Assembly: GCA_030268105.1 (NCBI GenBank)
Contig: BSDZ01000086.1
Location: 3,302,501-3,366,500, forward strand
Source: Volvox africanus
Lineage: Eukaryota; Chlorophyta; Chlorophyceae; Chlamydomonadales; Volvocaceae
Direction of reading: 5' to 3'
DNA: 64,000 bases
Shown: in pieces, positions 1-11,128 of the stretch
How the letters are laid out: each line of letters opens with the position of its first letter
How positions within the stretch are numbered: position 1 is the first letter of the stretch
Made by a program: the position numbers and the translations under genes
Notes under the pieces: model-generated
What the model was told of the DNA's origin: nothing
Databases searched by the model: none
Seen by the model: only the letters and a program-made list of their open reading frames with translations

Positions 1-1
1 A

Positions 2-484
2 GAGGTGAACGGCAACGGCACTGTTGACTTTGATGATGGCGGTGGCAGCAGCGCTAATAATGGTGACAGCGACGGTGCAGCGACAGAAGAGGAGCTGGAG
101 GAAGCTCCTAGGAGCGTCTTACCGAGTCTTGACAGGGCGCAGATATGGGGCAAAAAGCGCTCGCGTGAGGGGGGCGAGGAGGGCGGGCAGCGCGGGTACC
201 GGGGGAGGGATGGCGGGGTGGGGAAAAGCGGCCAGAAGCAGCAGCTACTGCTGCAGAAGCAGAAGAGGCCACAGCAACCATCTTCACAGGCCGTGGTTTG
301 TGAGAAGGCACCGAAAGGTGGTCAAGGACATAAGGGGCAGCAGCGAGGGGTGAAGAAGCCCAACGGTGGTCATGGGCGCCAGGCCGATAGAGGCGGCAGC
401 ATGCGGAACCCCTTAGGTGCAGGGCCAACGAAGGCCGACGGAGTACGAGGCGGCGTCGGGAGGCACAAGAAGCAATCTGGGTAA
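2..484 (+). CDS. C-terminal part of a basic, low-complexity, probably nuclear protein (5' end outside window)
   Basis: The frame is open from the left edge to a TAA at 482-484, giving about 160 residues. An acidic stretch (residues ~10-40, with TEEELEEAPRS) is followed by the segment DRAQIWGKKRSRE and then a long Gly/Lys/Arg/Gln-rich tail ending KKQSG. Such acidic-then-basic tails are common at the C-termini of RNA helicases, ribosome-biogenesis factors and other RNA-binding nuclear proteins. No catalytic domain lies inside the window, so the function cannot be named. A TGTAA signal about 110 bp past the stop supports this being a true 3' end. Confidence 0.6.
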   Translation, partial: EVNGNGTVDFDDGGGSSANNGDSDGAATEEELEEAPRSVLPSLDRAQIWGKKRSREGGEEGGQRGYRGRDGGVGKSGQKQQLLLQKQKRPQQPSSQAVVCEKAPKGGQGHKGQQRGVKKPNGGHGRQADRGGSMRNPLGAGPTKADGVRGGVGRHKKQSG

Positions 485-590
485 AGTTAGTGTCACCCTG
501 GCCGCGGTTGAAAGTTTATGGGCGGAAATGGGTTTTCCCAAGGTTAGTTGTACGGAAAGCGTTTCCCGTTCACTGGTGAGTGCAACAACC

Positions 591-595
591 TGTAA
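591..595 (+). terminator. TGTAA polyadenylation signal of the left-edge gene
   Basis: TGTAA, the usual volvocine poly(A) signal, lies 106 bp after the TAA that ends the left-edge reading frame, a normal 3'-UTR length for these algae. Confidence 0.5.
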
Positions 596-2499
596 CGCTG
601 TGAGGTCGCGTTGCGCCTCATCCGTGTCGCCTCCCTCGCGCAAACGCAAATCATTATTAGCAATTTTTGTCATCAAGAGGAAGGGGCAAGGATTGGTATT
701 GCCGCTCTGTTTGTTTTAAGTTTTATGGGAGGTGTAGGTGACAGGGTCTTGCGAAGACGGAGGACTGAGATCAAACACGATTACCCGGGTAATTGTGAAA
801 ATAAAGATCGGGAAGCGAACCCAAGAAATTCAATCAAGAAACCGAAACAGGACTTCGCTTGTTAGCTATCTTACAGAAGTCGAATGAGCATGCAAGTTAA
901 ATGATGATGTCCTTTAAAACGATGCAATCATCCGAAAAAACGACCGGTGTGACTAAAATCATAACAGTACATCAGTTATACCCATACACGAGATCTGTAA
1001 TAAAATGATAACGGGTAAGCACACATGAAAACCCGTGCGAGGGATCGCACACCCAGAGCACGCGTTTGCAGACGTATGGTGGAGGGTTGGGTTGGGTTAT
1101 GTGTGCTCTTACATGGCTTCCGGGCCGTCCTGTCCATATAATGCCCAGCGGGGGAGCTGGGGTTTCTTACGGAGGCACGTGGATTACGTGGATACTACCG
1201 CCCACGTACAACTCAATCTAACGGGTTTGACAGAAGCATGCCGGCTGTCTACAGTCAAAATCTTGGGGCCTAACATGTGGTCCGATGTATCCCAATTCCT
1301 ATTACATTCGTAATACAGTCCTGGGACTCCTTCCTACTGTTCTTGGCTGGGAATATCCAGCTTTACCGGCTTTAGACAAGAATGAGCCGCAGGGGGCGTC
1401 CATCATCGCCCATCATCGCCCACAGGGGGCGTCCACCTAATGACCACGGAGTGGGAAACTGGGTACTCTACGAACTCCTACAGCAGTGAGCTATGTTAAG
1501 TGGCGCTTTTGACGCATGCGGAACATGAAACAATTGAAGACCAGGACCACCCATGCCCATGCCCATCACGGTGCCCATCTTAAGCTGCAAACGTACAAAG
1601 TCGCCGCTGAGGTAGCGAGGGGGGGTGGACCAAAGTGCCCAAGGCAAGCGTCTGGATAAAGGCCTGCGCGCCACATGCGCCATTATGGTGCGGATTACGT
1701 ATTAGGGAACGCATCTGATCCTTCAGCAAGCATGTAAGCGACGTTGCTGCGCCCACCACATCACTGTTTGGGTAGGGGGCTGTAATGGAATTCTTTCGGA
1801 TTGTCCTTGCATTCATCTTTATAATACTTTAAATAGCTGGACGCGACAAGCTTCCCTGGCATTGCGCCGTATCCTGGTGCACAATCTGCTGAATTCAGCG
1901 TTGGCCGTGGGGTCGCCCTATTGACCGTTAGTGCGCATATTAGCCTTATGTTGTAGCATGACCGTCCTGGCTTCCTCAAACGCCCTTGCTCACCAAGGAG
2001 CATCGGACCCGTTTCGAGCGTACCTTTCGGCTTTGTTCGGGTACACAGAGGTTAATCCTCAGCACTTCTCAGCAAACCTTCCAACGATTCGTGCCATACT
2101 ATCGCTTGATATTAGTCATGGCAATGAATTGAGCGTGTCTACGAATGGTACGAATGTCGTTGGGGCTCGGAACATCCTGGAGCGTGAAACCTTTGATATA
2201 TAATACGGTTCGGCGTGAAGTTCAATAGTGTTTTAAAAGACCTTCTCTATTGTGGTATAACTTGATATCTTGAACTTTTGACAGCTCGTTGACATCCACC
2301 ATGAAAATTCTACCTAGTGCAGTTACTCGTTGGTTCCATGGCAAGGTGAGGCAAACATAGGCGGACCTGTTTTATTACATTTCTGCGCGTTCCTGCTGCT
2401 GTTGCGCAAACGGAGTGACCTGTGGGGGGGTATGCTGAACGCACCACACAGGGGTACTTGAGTTGGGACCCCAAAAAAGGAGAGCCACCCCAGTATGCC
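596..2499. other. Intergenic, no convincing gene
   Basis: Short ORFs here lack codon bias or matched splice sites. The only structure seen is a small nested repeat at 1391-1435: the 10-mer CATCATCGCC occurs twice in tandem (1401-1420) and is flanked by two copies of AGGGGGCGTCCA. The 5' UTR and promoter of the armadillo-like gene presumably lie at the right end. Confidence 0.5.
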
Positions 2500-5400
2500 A
2501 TGGACGACATGCGACGCGTCTTAAAATCGGCCAATTCCGCCGATAGAGAACGCGTGCTTCGCCACATCGCCCACTTGGCTGGCCAAGGCAGGCGAATGTA
2601 GAGCGCGCTGGGCCGAGGTCACATAACCGGAGACGTATGTGCTTGCTTACAATCTGGCCGTTCGACGGTGAGTTTCGAAACCGGGGCTCTGTTTCCAACC
2701 CATCGGCTCTGCCGGGGGAAGCCGGGCACTAAGCAACGTTCCTAATATTTCCTCGTTACCTGCCGCGACGATATTTTTCCTCAATTTTGAACGTGCAGGT
2801 GCAAGTAGCTGCTGCAGAAGCTCTGAGGGCGCTATGTAGGCGTCATGCGGAAAACTGCGACATCGTCATCGCAACTTTTCGCAGCAGCTTTCTTTGGTTC
2901 CGTCGGTGCCTGCTGGATTACATGCTTGTGTTAATGTGTGCACGACAGAACGACCTGGCGATAGCCGCTATGGGCTTGCTGTGCGAGTTGTTTGCGGAGA
3001 AGACCTCGGAGTTGTTGGACCAGCTGAAGCATTCCACGTACATAATTACCAAGTTGGTGAAGATGGTTCAAGGCTGGGGTAAGCAAGCCCGCAACACAAC
3101 CCCGTCAGCGGCTGCCAACTGCGAGTTGGCCCGGGGCATGTTGGGCTTCTTCAACACCATGGCAACAGCTGGGGGCACGAAAATGTGCCGCAGTTTGGAC
3201 AAGGGCGGAGTTACGGCGCTGTGCTTGCAGCTCGTGGAGGAGTGCCCTCAGCAGCAGTCGCTCGTCCGTGGTGCCATGGCCCTCCTTTCCGTCATGGTCC
3301 TGCAGGTATGTGTGAGTGTTGAGGGCGCAGGGTTCAGAGGTATAGATTTTCAACAGATACGCTTCATGACGATTGCCTCTTCTGTTCCTTAGTTACGGCC
3401 GATATATATACATATAAATAAACACAGCAATTCACGGCAATATACGGCAACACACGGCAACATATATGTATACATTGTTTTACATTATACTTTTTATATA
3501 TTACACACATTTGATTGATGGCTGAAATGAACAATCCGCTGCGAATAAGACGTAATCGTCTTGCCAAATAAGAGACGCGCACACTAGATTCGCACCTATC
3601 CATCGTACGGGTGTGGGGGACATGGAACTTGGTCATTGCCGGTTCCTGCACGGGGACATGTACACACCTTTCGCCTCCTTCGCTGCATATCATGCTTCAT
3701 TTTGTCAGTCCCTAGTTGATGACGCATACGAGGTGCTGCTCTGTCCTACGGTTTGCAGGTGCCGGCACAACGACTTGAATTTGAAAAGAACCAAGGGGTG
3801 CAGCGGCTGCTTGAACTGCTCAACCAGGGAATTCTGGACATGTCCGTGCGCGGAATGGCAGCTGAGGTGCTGTCGTCCGCTGCCTCCTCTTCCCCAAAGG
3901 TGGCGGATACCATCCGTCTGCAAGGCTTGGGCACAGTGACGGACCTCCTCGCCTTCTATTTGCATGAGTGGCTGGTACAAGGAGTTCAGGGTGAGCAGCT
4001 GCGGGGGAGGTAGGGAGCGGCTTGCTGTACCGATGCCGTGGATGTGTTGATGTCTACTCGCGTGGAATGAACTGAGTTCCTAATCTGGCATCGACTTTAG
4101 CTTTACAGCTTTGATCCCCCCGCCATCATGGCAGCATTGCAGCAGCCGCTACTGGTTACGACTGTAGCCTCTGTCCATCCCCGCCTCTCCACACCATTCA
4201 TTTGGGCTGTGAAACAATGTTACTCTGCAACCCGCAGATCCGTGCTCCCAAAGTGCTGAGATGGAGTCCTCAGTACCCGCTACGCAACTGCCACTGTGCA
4301 ATACGGAGATCCTCGAACCGCTCCTGCGTCTCTTCGCGACAGTGACGACGTCCTCCACGGGCGAGATGCCGCTGTCGGATCAGGGCCTCAAGCTGCTTGG
4401 GGTCGCCGTGAGGGTCGGTCTGGCCCATGCGGCCGGAGAAGGCTACAAAGTGGCGACTGCGGCGGCGCAGGTGCGAGGGTGGACGGTGGAGGGGCCGGGA
4501 AGGTTTGGGTACTTATTTACCTTTGGTTGTTGCTACCATCGTCATGGAAGACATGCCGTTGTCCTGGTGTGCTGTGGAAGGCTTTCAAACCCACATATGA
4601 ACCCACATTAATTAACTCCTCCATTTCGTACGCAGGTCGCCTTGCACCTGTCCTGCAAGGCGGACGTACCGCTGTCCCCAGCGCTGTGTAGCGACGAGGT
4701 CACGGGGCCCATGAGTGAGATGGTGGACCTGGCGTGCAGACACGCTGCCGCCGGCGAGGTCAAGGACGCGCGGATTCTGCACGGGGGCTTGTGTGCTGCT
4801 GGCTTCCTGAGCAAGGTGCGCAGAAGCCTCGGACGCTTTAGTAATCTCCTTGAATTTGTCGGACTGAGAAAGCCGTATGGGTACCGCACTGACGTGTTTT
4901 ACTCACGTATTTGTGCACCCGTCAGGCCAGCTTCCTTCGCTGTTGGTCATGTGTGTGCTCTATATACCTATGCGTGGTTTAAACAGTGTCCCACATGCCA
5001 TACCAATTCCGGGCTGGTCGCCTTGACAGGTACTCGGTGCCAGGCTCAGGAGCAACGATGTGCAGCTGGCAGAGGTGCTGAACAGTGACCTGCTGATCAA
5101 GCTTGTCACGCTACTGGGCCGCTCAGCGGACGCAGTCCTGGTGACCGTCAATGCGATGGAGCCGTGCTACACGGAACCCATCACCCCTGAGGGCCTCGGG
5201 TCAGGACTGCGCTCGACAGGTCAGTGACGCGAATCGCCGCGTGGCTGGACGGGGAATACTTGTTGCTTTGATAACATTGCTGTATCGGCCTTCAATCCAT
5301 CTCAGTGAGCCCAACTCGCCTCGGGAGCAATTTTGGCCTAGGTGTAGTCTATGTATATCATGATAGTTATGCTTAAGTTGCTGATGTTCCGTCATGGGCA

Positions 5401-7233
5401 GCAAGTATGTAGTGCTTGCGGTATCATCCTGCGCGTACAGTATCCTCTCTTTAAGGGTTAGGGTGAGTGTTGCTTGCCGTGTCCTCCTGGTAAGGCGCTC
5501 ATTTGGTCTCTCTCGGCAACCACTCCCGTACCCTATTTCGATCTTGCCCCTTCGTAATGAAAGCTCCTCCACCGTTATCATTTTGACTTTCCTGTGATTG
5601 GCTGCTCCGGAGGTTTAATTAGTATGCCCTTTCCCGGTTCATTCGCTCGCTAGCCTACTCTTCTCAACCACCGCCCTGCTGCCCCATCAGGACATACGTA
5701 CCTTGTCACAAGAAAGGTGGTGGCTCACCTGCGGGCGGCAGTTCCCTTGCAGCTCCAGTTGCTAATAAACCTGGCGGCGGGATCATTTGAGAGCTTGCAG
5801 GTGCTGGTGCGCCTGGGCGCGGCAGCTGCAGTGAAGCAGCTGATGCGGTGGGAGGACATGAAGGTAGGCTGAAGGCTGCGGGCTCGTGTCTCTGCGCACC
5901 CGCTCTGCATATATCTGCGAAGTTTTTTGCGCCATCTGCAGCATGCGTATGTAAAGGGGACCTGAAATGTGAGCCCGGTGACATGATCTGGAAGATCATT
6001 AGCCCAAATTCACGAACTACCGTCATTGAAGATTCCTCGTAGCCTGGCCGGGTTCGGTCAATAGAATGGTACCGGAAGTTGCACTATTGCCTTTTTACTC
6101 CGTCTTTCCGCTTTGCACCTGCAGTCCAAGGCCGCGCATATTTTGAGGCTGCTGGACGAACTGGACTTGGAATACAAGCCCTTTGGCGATTGGGGCAACG
6201 GGCCTCTGACGGCGGCGGCGCTCAGCTCCTTGCAACTGGACCCCAAGCCCTTCGTGACTCGGGGTATAAGCTCGTCCAAACTCCTCAAGCTGCGTGAGCA
6301 CGATCTTCAGACGCGATTCGGATTGGACCAGGTCGGAATCAGCAAGGTACGATGGCATGGATGGAAGCATGGAGGGATGGGAAAAGTATGTTTTACGGGG
6401 GCGTGATTGTTGGAGCAAGGCTATAGAGAAAAGGGAAGCTTGCAGGAAGAGGGGTATCCCCAGATGATTTCCCTATCTGCCACCGCGTTATGCACCCAAA
6501 CTGGTCCCGGTCTGCGGGCTCTTTTGGTTTGCCGGGGAAAAGACTCCATTACAAGCACGCGCCGTGTCCCATGCAGGCCACGGGGCCCCGCCCTCTTTCC
6601 CTTTCTCAACTGCTATTCCTTACGTTTCCCTTGATGCACCACTTCAACAGGTGGTGCTCCTTCAGGATGGCCATAAGATGTTCACGGAGATCGAAGCCAT
6701 GGACAAGAAATCTTCTAGGGGCTCTATATCAATGGGCAACATGGAGCAGTACCTGGTGGCCGAGCACAACATGCGAGAAGCGAACGCCAAGACCTTCAGC
6801 ATGGAAATCTTCGGGGAGATGCAGGTGTGACACCGCTTCCGATACAAGGGGGTTTGGAACACATCTCGGTCGTGCTGTAAACACGCCGGCGGCGCTCCTC
6901 CTTTCTCTTCTGCTAATATTAATTCATCTTCCTTCCCGGTTTCATCTCGGGGCACGAGCTTGTGGGATGTTTTCTTCGCCGCCTTGTGCCCTCACTCGTC
7001 ATGTCAATGACATGCACAAGTCGCTTCTTGCATACATGCCCAGGTGATTAAAATTATATGTACGTAAGCCGCCGCTCACGTGTAGTCCTGTTCATCCTTC
7101 ACACCTCCAGGTCGGGCAAATGGCGCCAGCCAGCTTCCTAAATTTTATCAAGGTGTACCCCATTTTGAGGGAGAGGCTGGACGACCTCATGTCTGGGCAG
7201 CGGGACAGGAAGCGGGCGCGCAAAGAGCATTAA
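2500..7233 (+). CDS. Armadillo-like helical-repeat protein, ten exons
   Basis: Exons: 2500-2587(?), 2806(or 2799)-3305, 3759-3990, 4238-4470, 4636-4815, 5030-5219, 5691-5863, 6125-6346, 6651-6824, 7111-7233. All internal junctions are GT-AG with matching phase, giving about 704 residues. The protein is almost entirely amphipathic helices in ARM/HEAT-style pairs (for example AAAEALRALCRRHAE and VRGMAAEVLSSAASSSPKVA), so a scaffold or adaptor role is likely. Near the C-terminus, EAMDKKSSRGSISMGNMEQY resembles a degenerate EF-hand loop, and the protein ends in a basic KRARKEH tail. The start is chosen at an ATG in good context (GCCATGG). The first intron is uncertain: the frames join with a GC-AG donor at 2588 or with a GT donor about 34 bp earlier. 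A TGTAA at 8396-8400 is a distant poly(A) candidate. The exact family is not recognised. Confidence 0.8.
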
Positions 7234-7394
7234 ATGGCGGTCATCTACAGTGGGGCCCAGCGGTGCACCGGTATTCCTTGGACATTTGGTGTCGGGTCAG
7301 TCGCTCGGTTGTGTCTGTCGTGCACAGAATTAGCTGATGTGTGTCCAGGAATGATCCAGCGGAAGGCGCAGGGGGTCAATTAAAACTGCGATTC

Positions 7395-7610
7395 ATGGAC
7401 ACATACGAGAGGAAACCTGGCAACTCAAGCAGAGCCGTGTGGATATTGAGCTTGGTGGGGCTAGTCGTATTCATAACGTTTTTTCTCCAAGCTTCCCGGG
7501 GTTTTCCACTGGACCAATCGTCCAGTGCTCTATTTTCCTCGTCGTACTTGTCCTCCGTATCTGCGATTTTGTTTCAAAGGCGCTGTTTCCGGAGTTGGGA
7601 TGACGTCTGA
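7395..7610 (+). CDS. Possible small membrane protein or exon (weak)
   Basis: An in-frame ATG at 7395 opens 71 codons to TGA at 7608-7610. The product has a polar N-terminus (MDTYERKPGNSSR), one clear hydrophobic segment (AVWILSLVGLVVFITFFL) and a Ser-rich end. It lies about 160 bp after the armadillo-like stop, so it may simply be chance coding in that gene's 3' UTR. No flanking exon with matching phase was found. The transmembrane-like segment is its only support. Confidence 0.25.
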   Translation: MDTYERKPGNSSRAVWILSLVGLVVFITFFLQASRGFPLDQSSSALFSSSYLSSVSAILFQRRCFRSWDDV

Positions 7611-9133
7611 ACACGTGTCCCTGCCCCATTATTAGTTGGTTTACTGACCTGCAATGAGGCTGGCGGCAAGCAGTCCGTTATAGCGGTTCTAAGCAGCGGC
7701 TTTGCTGCCGACTGTTGTTCGGAGGGACTGAGCCAACCCCTTGCCCCGGGGTCCGACCCCCTCCGGTTCGGCAAGAGCGCAACTTGGGGGATTAAGCAGG
7801 ATAGGTTAGGATAGGATGGGACTGATCTGCAGCTCCATGAATGGGTGATGGAGATAGCCAAGGAGGGTGTGGAGGGATGCCATGAGCTAATCATCTTCGT
7901 TCGGTTTGTTTACAGAAACTAGGCAACAAACTCACGATTACGAGAACTACCAGATATGCCGAACCGAGGCATGAAATGAACTATCCGGCATTTCAGATGC
8001 AGTCATGTTGCAAGGACATGTCCTTCGTGATAGTGAGTACTTGTGTTGTGGCAGCCTTGATCCCTCTTGCTGACATGTAGGATAGCATTTGGATGCCGTA
8101 GGCAGACGCTATACGGATGTGCTTGTGATATTAGTTTTTGCCTGAGAAATCAGGGCGTGCAGCGTCTGATCCTAATATGAAACTGTTGCGCTGAGTCGGC
8201 GGGAAGAGCTGGCCGTTTAGATAACAGTGAGATGCGGTGCCATGGCGGAACGCCATCGTGTTCCGCGTCTGAACCATAATGGCATACTGCCAGTGCGTAA
8301 TCACTTAACCTCCCATTACGGCGAACCTCAGACGACTCGTCGTATTGTATACCAATGTAGAGTGGCGAATCCAATTTTCCTGTTCTGTAACGTATCCAGT
8401 AACTATTCAACGAACAACTCCCGAGCTAACTACCACTCACGTGTCCAGCGACCCACTGAACAATCCAACAATCTCAATGCGTTCGTGTGACCGCAAAATT
8501 TTACTGTGATATAATCACCCTAAGTTTTTCAACCGTCTCAACTATGAATGATAGATAGAATCCTGCATGCATGAGGTAGACAAAAAGAAAACTGTCTTTT
8601 AGGATTTTAAATAGGACTGATGTATTATCTCATGGATAGTTAAGTGACATGGGGAAAGCAATGGGAACTCCGGTGGGTAATAGGTAAACGGGGAAGGATT
8701 CCGAGGTTGCAAAACATTTACAAATTCATATTTTTACCTTTTCCTTACGATTAAACTATTCCTTTATTTTGATTTATACATGTAAATCAGGTTTAATTGA
8801 TTACAAACTCGTCAAAGCTCGTGGACCCGGACGAGCCAGGAGATTCAAGCAAGGGACCGCAAGCTTGCGCAGGAAAAGCTGGTAAAAGATAAACACACAC
8901 AAATTAGAGTGAAAAATAAGTCCAATAAAGCAATGAAAGAAAGAAAAGATATATTTGTAGGTCTTCCTAGCTCCATTTTTGTCTGCAGGGACCTAGATAG
9001 TCAGGTCGAGTTTGACCTTACCGTTTTGCAACAAATGGCTTCCAGACCCATTCACAAGAAAACAGCAAAGCCGTATTCAACAGTCTCAACGATCCGAAAT
9101 CTTCATACCTCCGAAACCGTTTTAGCGACCCAG
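7611..9133. other. Intergenic, AT-richer stretch
   Basis: No gene seen. Base composition drops noticeably at about 8480-8960, where runs of A and T are frequent compared with the GC-rich coding blocks on either side. This could be an old insertion or a matrix-attachment-like spacer; nothing in it is diagnostic. Confidence 0.4.
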
Positions 9134-9694
9134 TCAGACCACTGTCCCTGCGTAAGCGCCAAGTGGACTGGGGAAAAATCGACCTGAATTTTTTGGCGGT
9201 GAAGATACCGTTGCCCTTTCCGACATGCCTCCGGCCCAGCCGCCTAAGCTGTCGCTTACATGTCCCTCAATCCCTACCTCACCACTCAGGCCGCCCTTGT
9301 CTGCATGGCAGCAGCCTGACACGCCGCACGCAAGGACAGTCGCGCGCCCCGGCAAGGATTTTTGAAGGGAGGGCGGTAAAAGCAAGGAACCACCCAGAAA
9401 CAGGGCTGCTGAGAACACTAATAAACGTGTGCGTGGAGGGGGACTTGCACACGGCATGGAGCAGTGATGCCTTCGCAGGGATCGATAGGTGATACGTAGA
9501 TGGTATGGCAGCAGATGGTAGGGCCTCGGTGGCGCCAGGGATTCGCAATATGCGTGAATCTCAGATAGATATAACGCTTCCAGCGGCTGGGGACATTCAT
9601 AAGTGTCGTACGCATTCAGACCTTCAGGCAGCAGGAGAAAGAACTGCACGAGCAAAACAAAATTTATGTAACGGCGTGCATGGCTGGCCGCCAT
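9134..9694 (-). CDS. ORF beginning with a signal-peptide-like N-terminus (weak)
   Basis: An ATG at 9694 on the minus strand opens 186 codons. The first ~28 residues look like a secretory signal: a basic start (HARRY), a hydrophobic core (FVLLVQFFLLLPE) and a small-residue exit (GLNA before YDTYECPQP). The rest of the ORF has no recognisable domain and less coding character. It may be the first exon of a secreted protein whose later exons were not found, or a chance ORF. No donor site with a matching downstream exon could be fixed. Confidence 0.25.
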   Translation of the reverse strand: MAASHARRYINFVLLVQFFLLLPEGLNAYDTYECPQPLEALYLSEIHAYCESLAPPRPYHLLPYHLRITYRSLRRHHCSMPCASPPPRTRLLVFSAALFLGGSLLLPPSLQKSLPGRATVLACGVSGCCHADKGGLSGEVGIEGHVSDSLGGWAGGMSERATVSSPPKNSGRFFPSPLGAYAGTVV

Positions 9695-9734
9695 TCAACG
9701 GGAATCAAAACAGTAATAGACACGTCTTCGCTTG

Positions 9735-11128
9735 ATTACGACCTTCGTTGTGGCTTACAAGATAAAAGTCTCGCTCGTTGATGACAGCAGTTACACATGA
9801 CGCAATGCATATATATCAACGGCTATATGCATACACGCCCCTACACACGCATGTATTGGAAACACAGTAGTTCATGACGTGTCGCCAACTGCAAGACACG
9901 ACCATATATATACACCATGATGAATAGCCGCAACTCCCACCTCTTTACGTACTGATAGGCTACGCACTGTACATCGTCATGGAAGACCCGTGCCGTACAT
10001 CCCAGGGACTGAGATAGTCTAGATAGACCTACTCGCTGGTCCATAATAAGTCATGTAGTACCCCTAATGACACATTTTATTTGTTGCATAACAATATATA
10101 TGGTATATGTACATAGTGCTCCAGAGGTGCGAAATTTTCGGGTGTCGAGTTTATGCCTCCTTTATTCAATATTTGATTTCCATCATTAGCTTGTCGTACA
10201 TACGGACATCGGACTCTAACCGTCTATCTGCCGGAGCTGGACAGATAACCGTCATGACACGGGTTGTGCCCGAGCACCAGTACCAAACCAACACCCCAGT
10301 CAGCGCCATTGCTTGTAGCACCAGGGCAGCTCTCCAATCGCGCTGGTCAGTTGTCAAGGTCTGAAACGCCCGAAATCCGGTAAATACACCTGCCTGGCGG
10401 ATATTCTGATTGCAGGGCGGCAATCCATCGTGGCTGCTCCATAGCACGCAAGCTAATATCGCGCTTTACGTGAAGCTATCAATTCATCTATAATGGATCC
10501 CCTTCTATCGATCCCCTTCTTCATTTATTTTGCCTCCCAGAATTGCGGCGACATGACACTACGGGGCGTCATGGACACGGAACATGCACGTGTCCAACAG
10601 CGGGCCACAGCAAGGGGTCGCTGTGACAGGCTACACCTTATGCCATCTGCGTCCCCGTTACGATGCATAGCACATGCCAAAGGGAGTCATATGTGTGAGA
10701 TGCCTCATGGCCCACCTGCCGTCCGGCCGTGAAGGCACAAACTCAAATACACACACACATACACATACACATACAAACTCAAATACACACACACATGTGC
10801 ATGAGGATTCAATCTGTCATGGTATAACCAATGCCACTTTTGCCCGACATTCCACGGACAAAGCCCATTTCCACACCCGAATCGATTGCATACGATATGC
10901 CGCCCCCCCCCCAAGCAGGGCTTTTTGACGCCACCTGCTAGCCTTATTAGCTTTCACCTTCACCTCCGGCCTAGGTCCTCAGGAGCCGCCCACATAATGA
11001 CCACCAGGCACAGAAGCATGCTCAATCGACAGCTGATCCCGCATGTTAAGAACCTCTATCTGCGCAGCATGGGGGCCCACATAGACCTACCATGTCCAAT
11101 ATATGCACACCCAGTGAGGGTATCATCT
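9735..11128. other. Intergenic / 3'-flank of the Ala-rich gene
   Basis: No coding exon supported. It contains the CA-rich microsatellite listed separately and would carry the 3' UTR of the minus-strand gene ending at 11129, but no TGTAA (TTACA on this strand) was seen in the first kilobase beyond that stop. Confidence 0.4.
10738..10800. repeat. Compound CA-rich microsatellite
   Basis: The unit AAACTCAAATACACACACACA appears twice, separated by (ATACAC)n. It is a duplicated microsatellite block, in the 3' flank of the gene that ends at 11129. Confidence 0.8.

Noticed and set aside
3421..3475. ACGGCAA-type repeats in intron 2 of the armadillo-like gene
   Set aside because: A few irregular copies only; too short and degenerate to report as a repeat feature.
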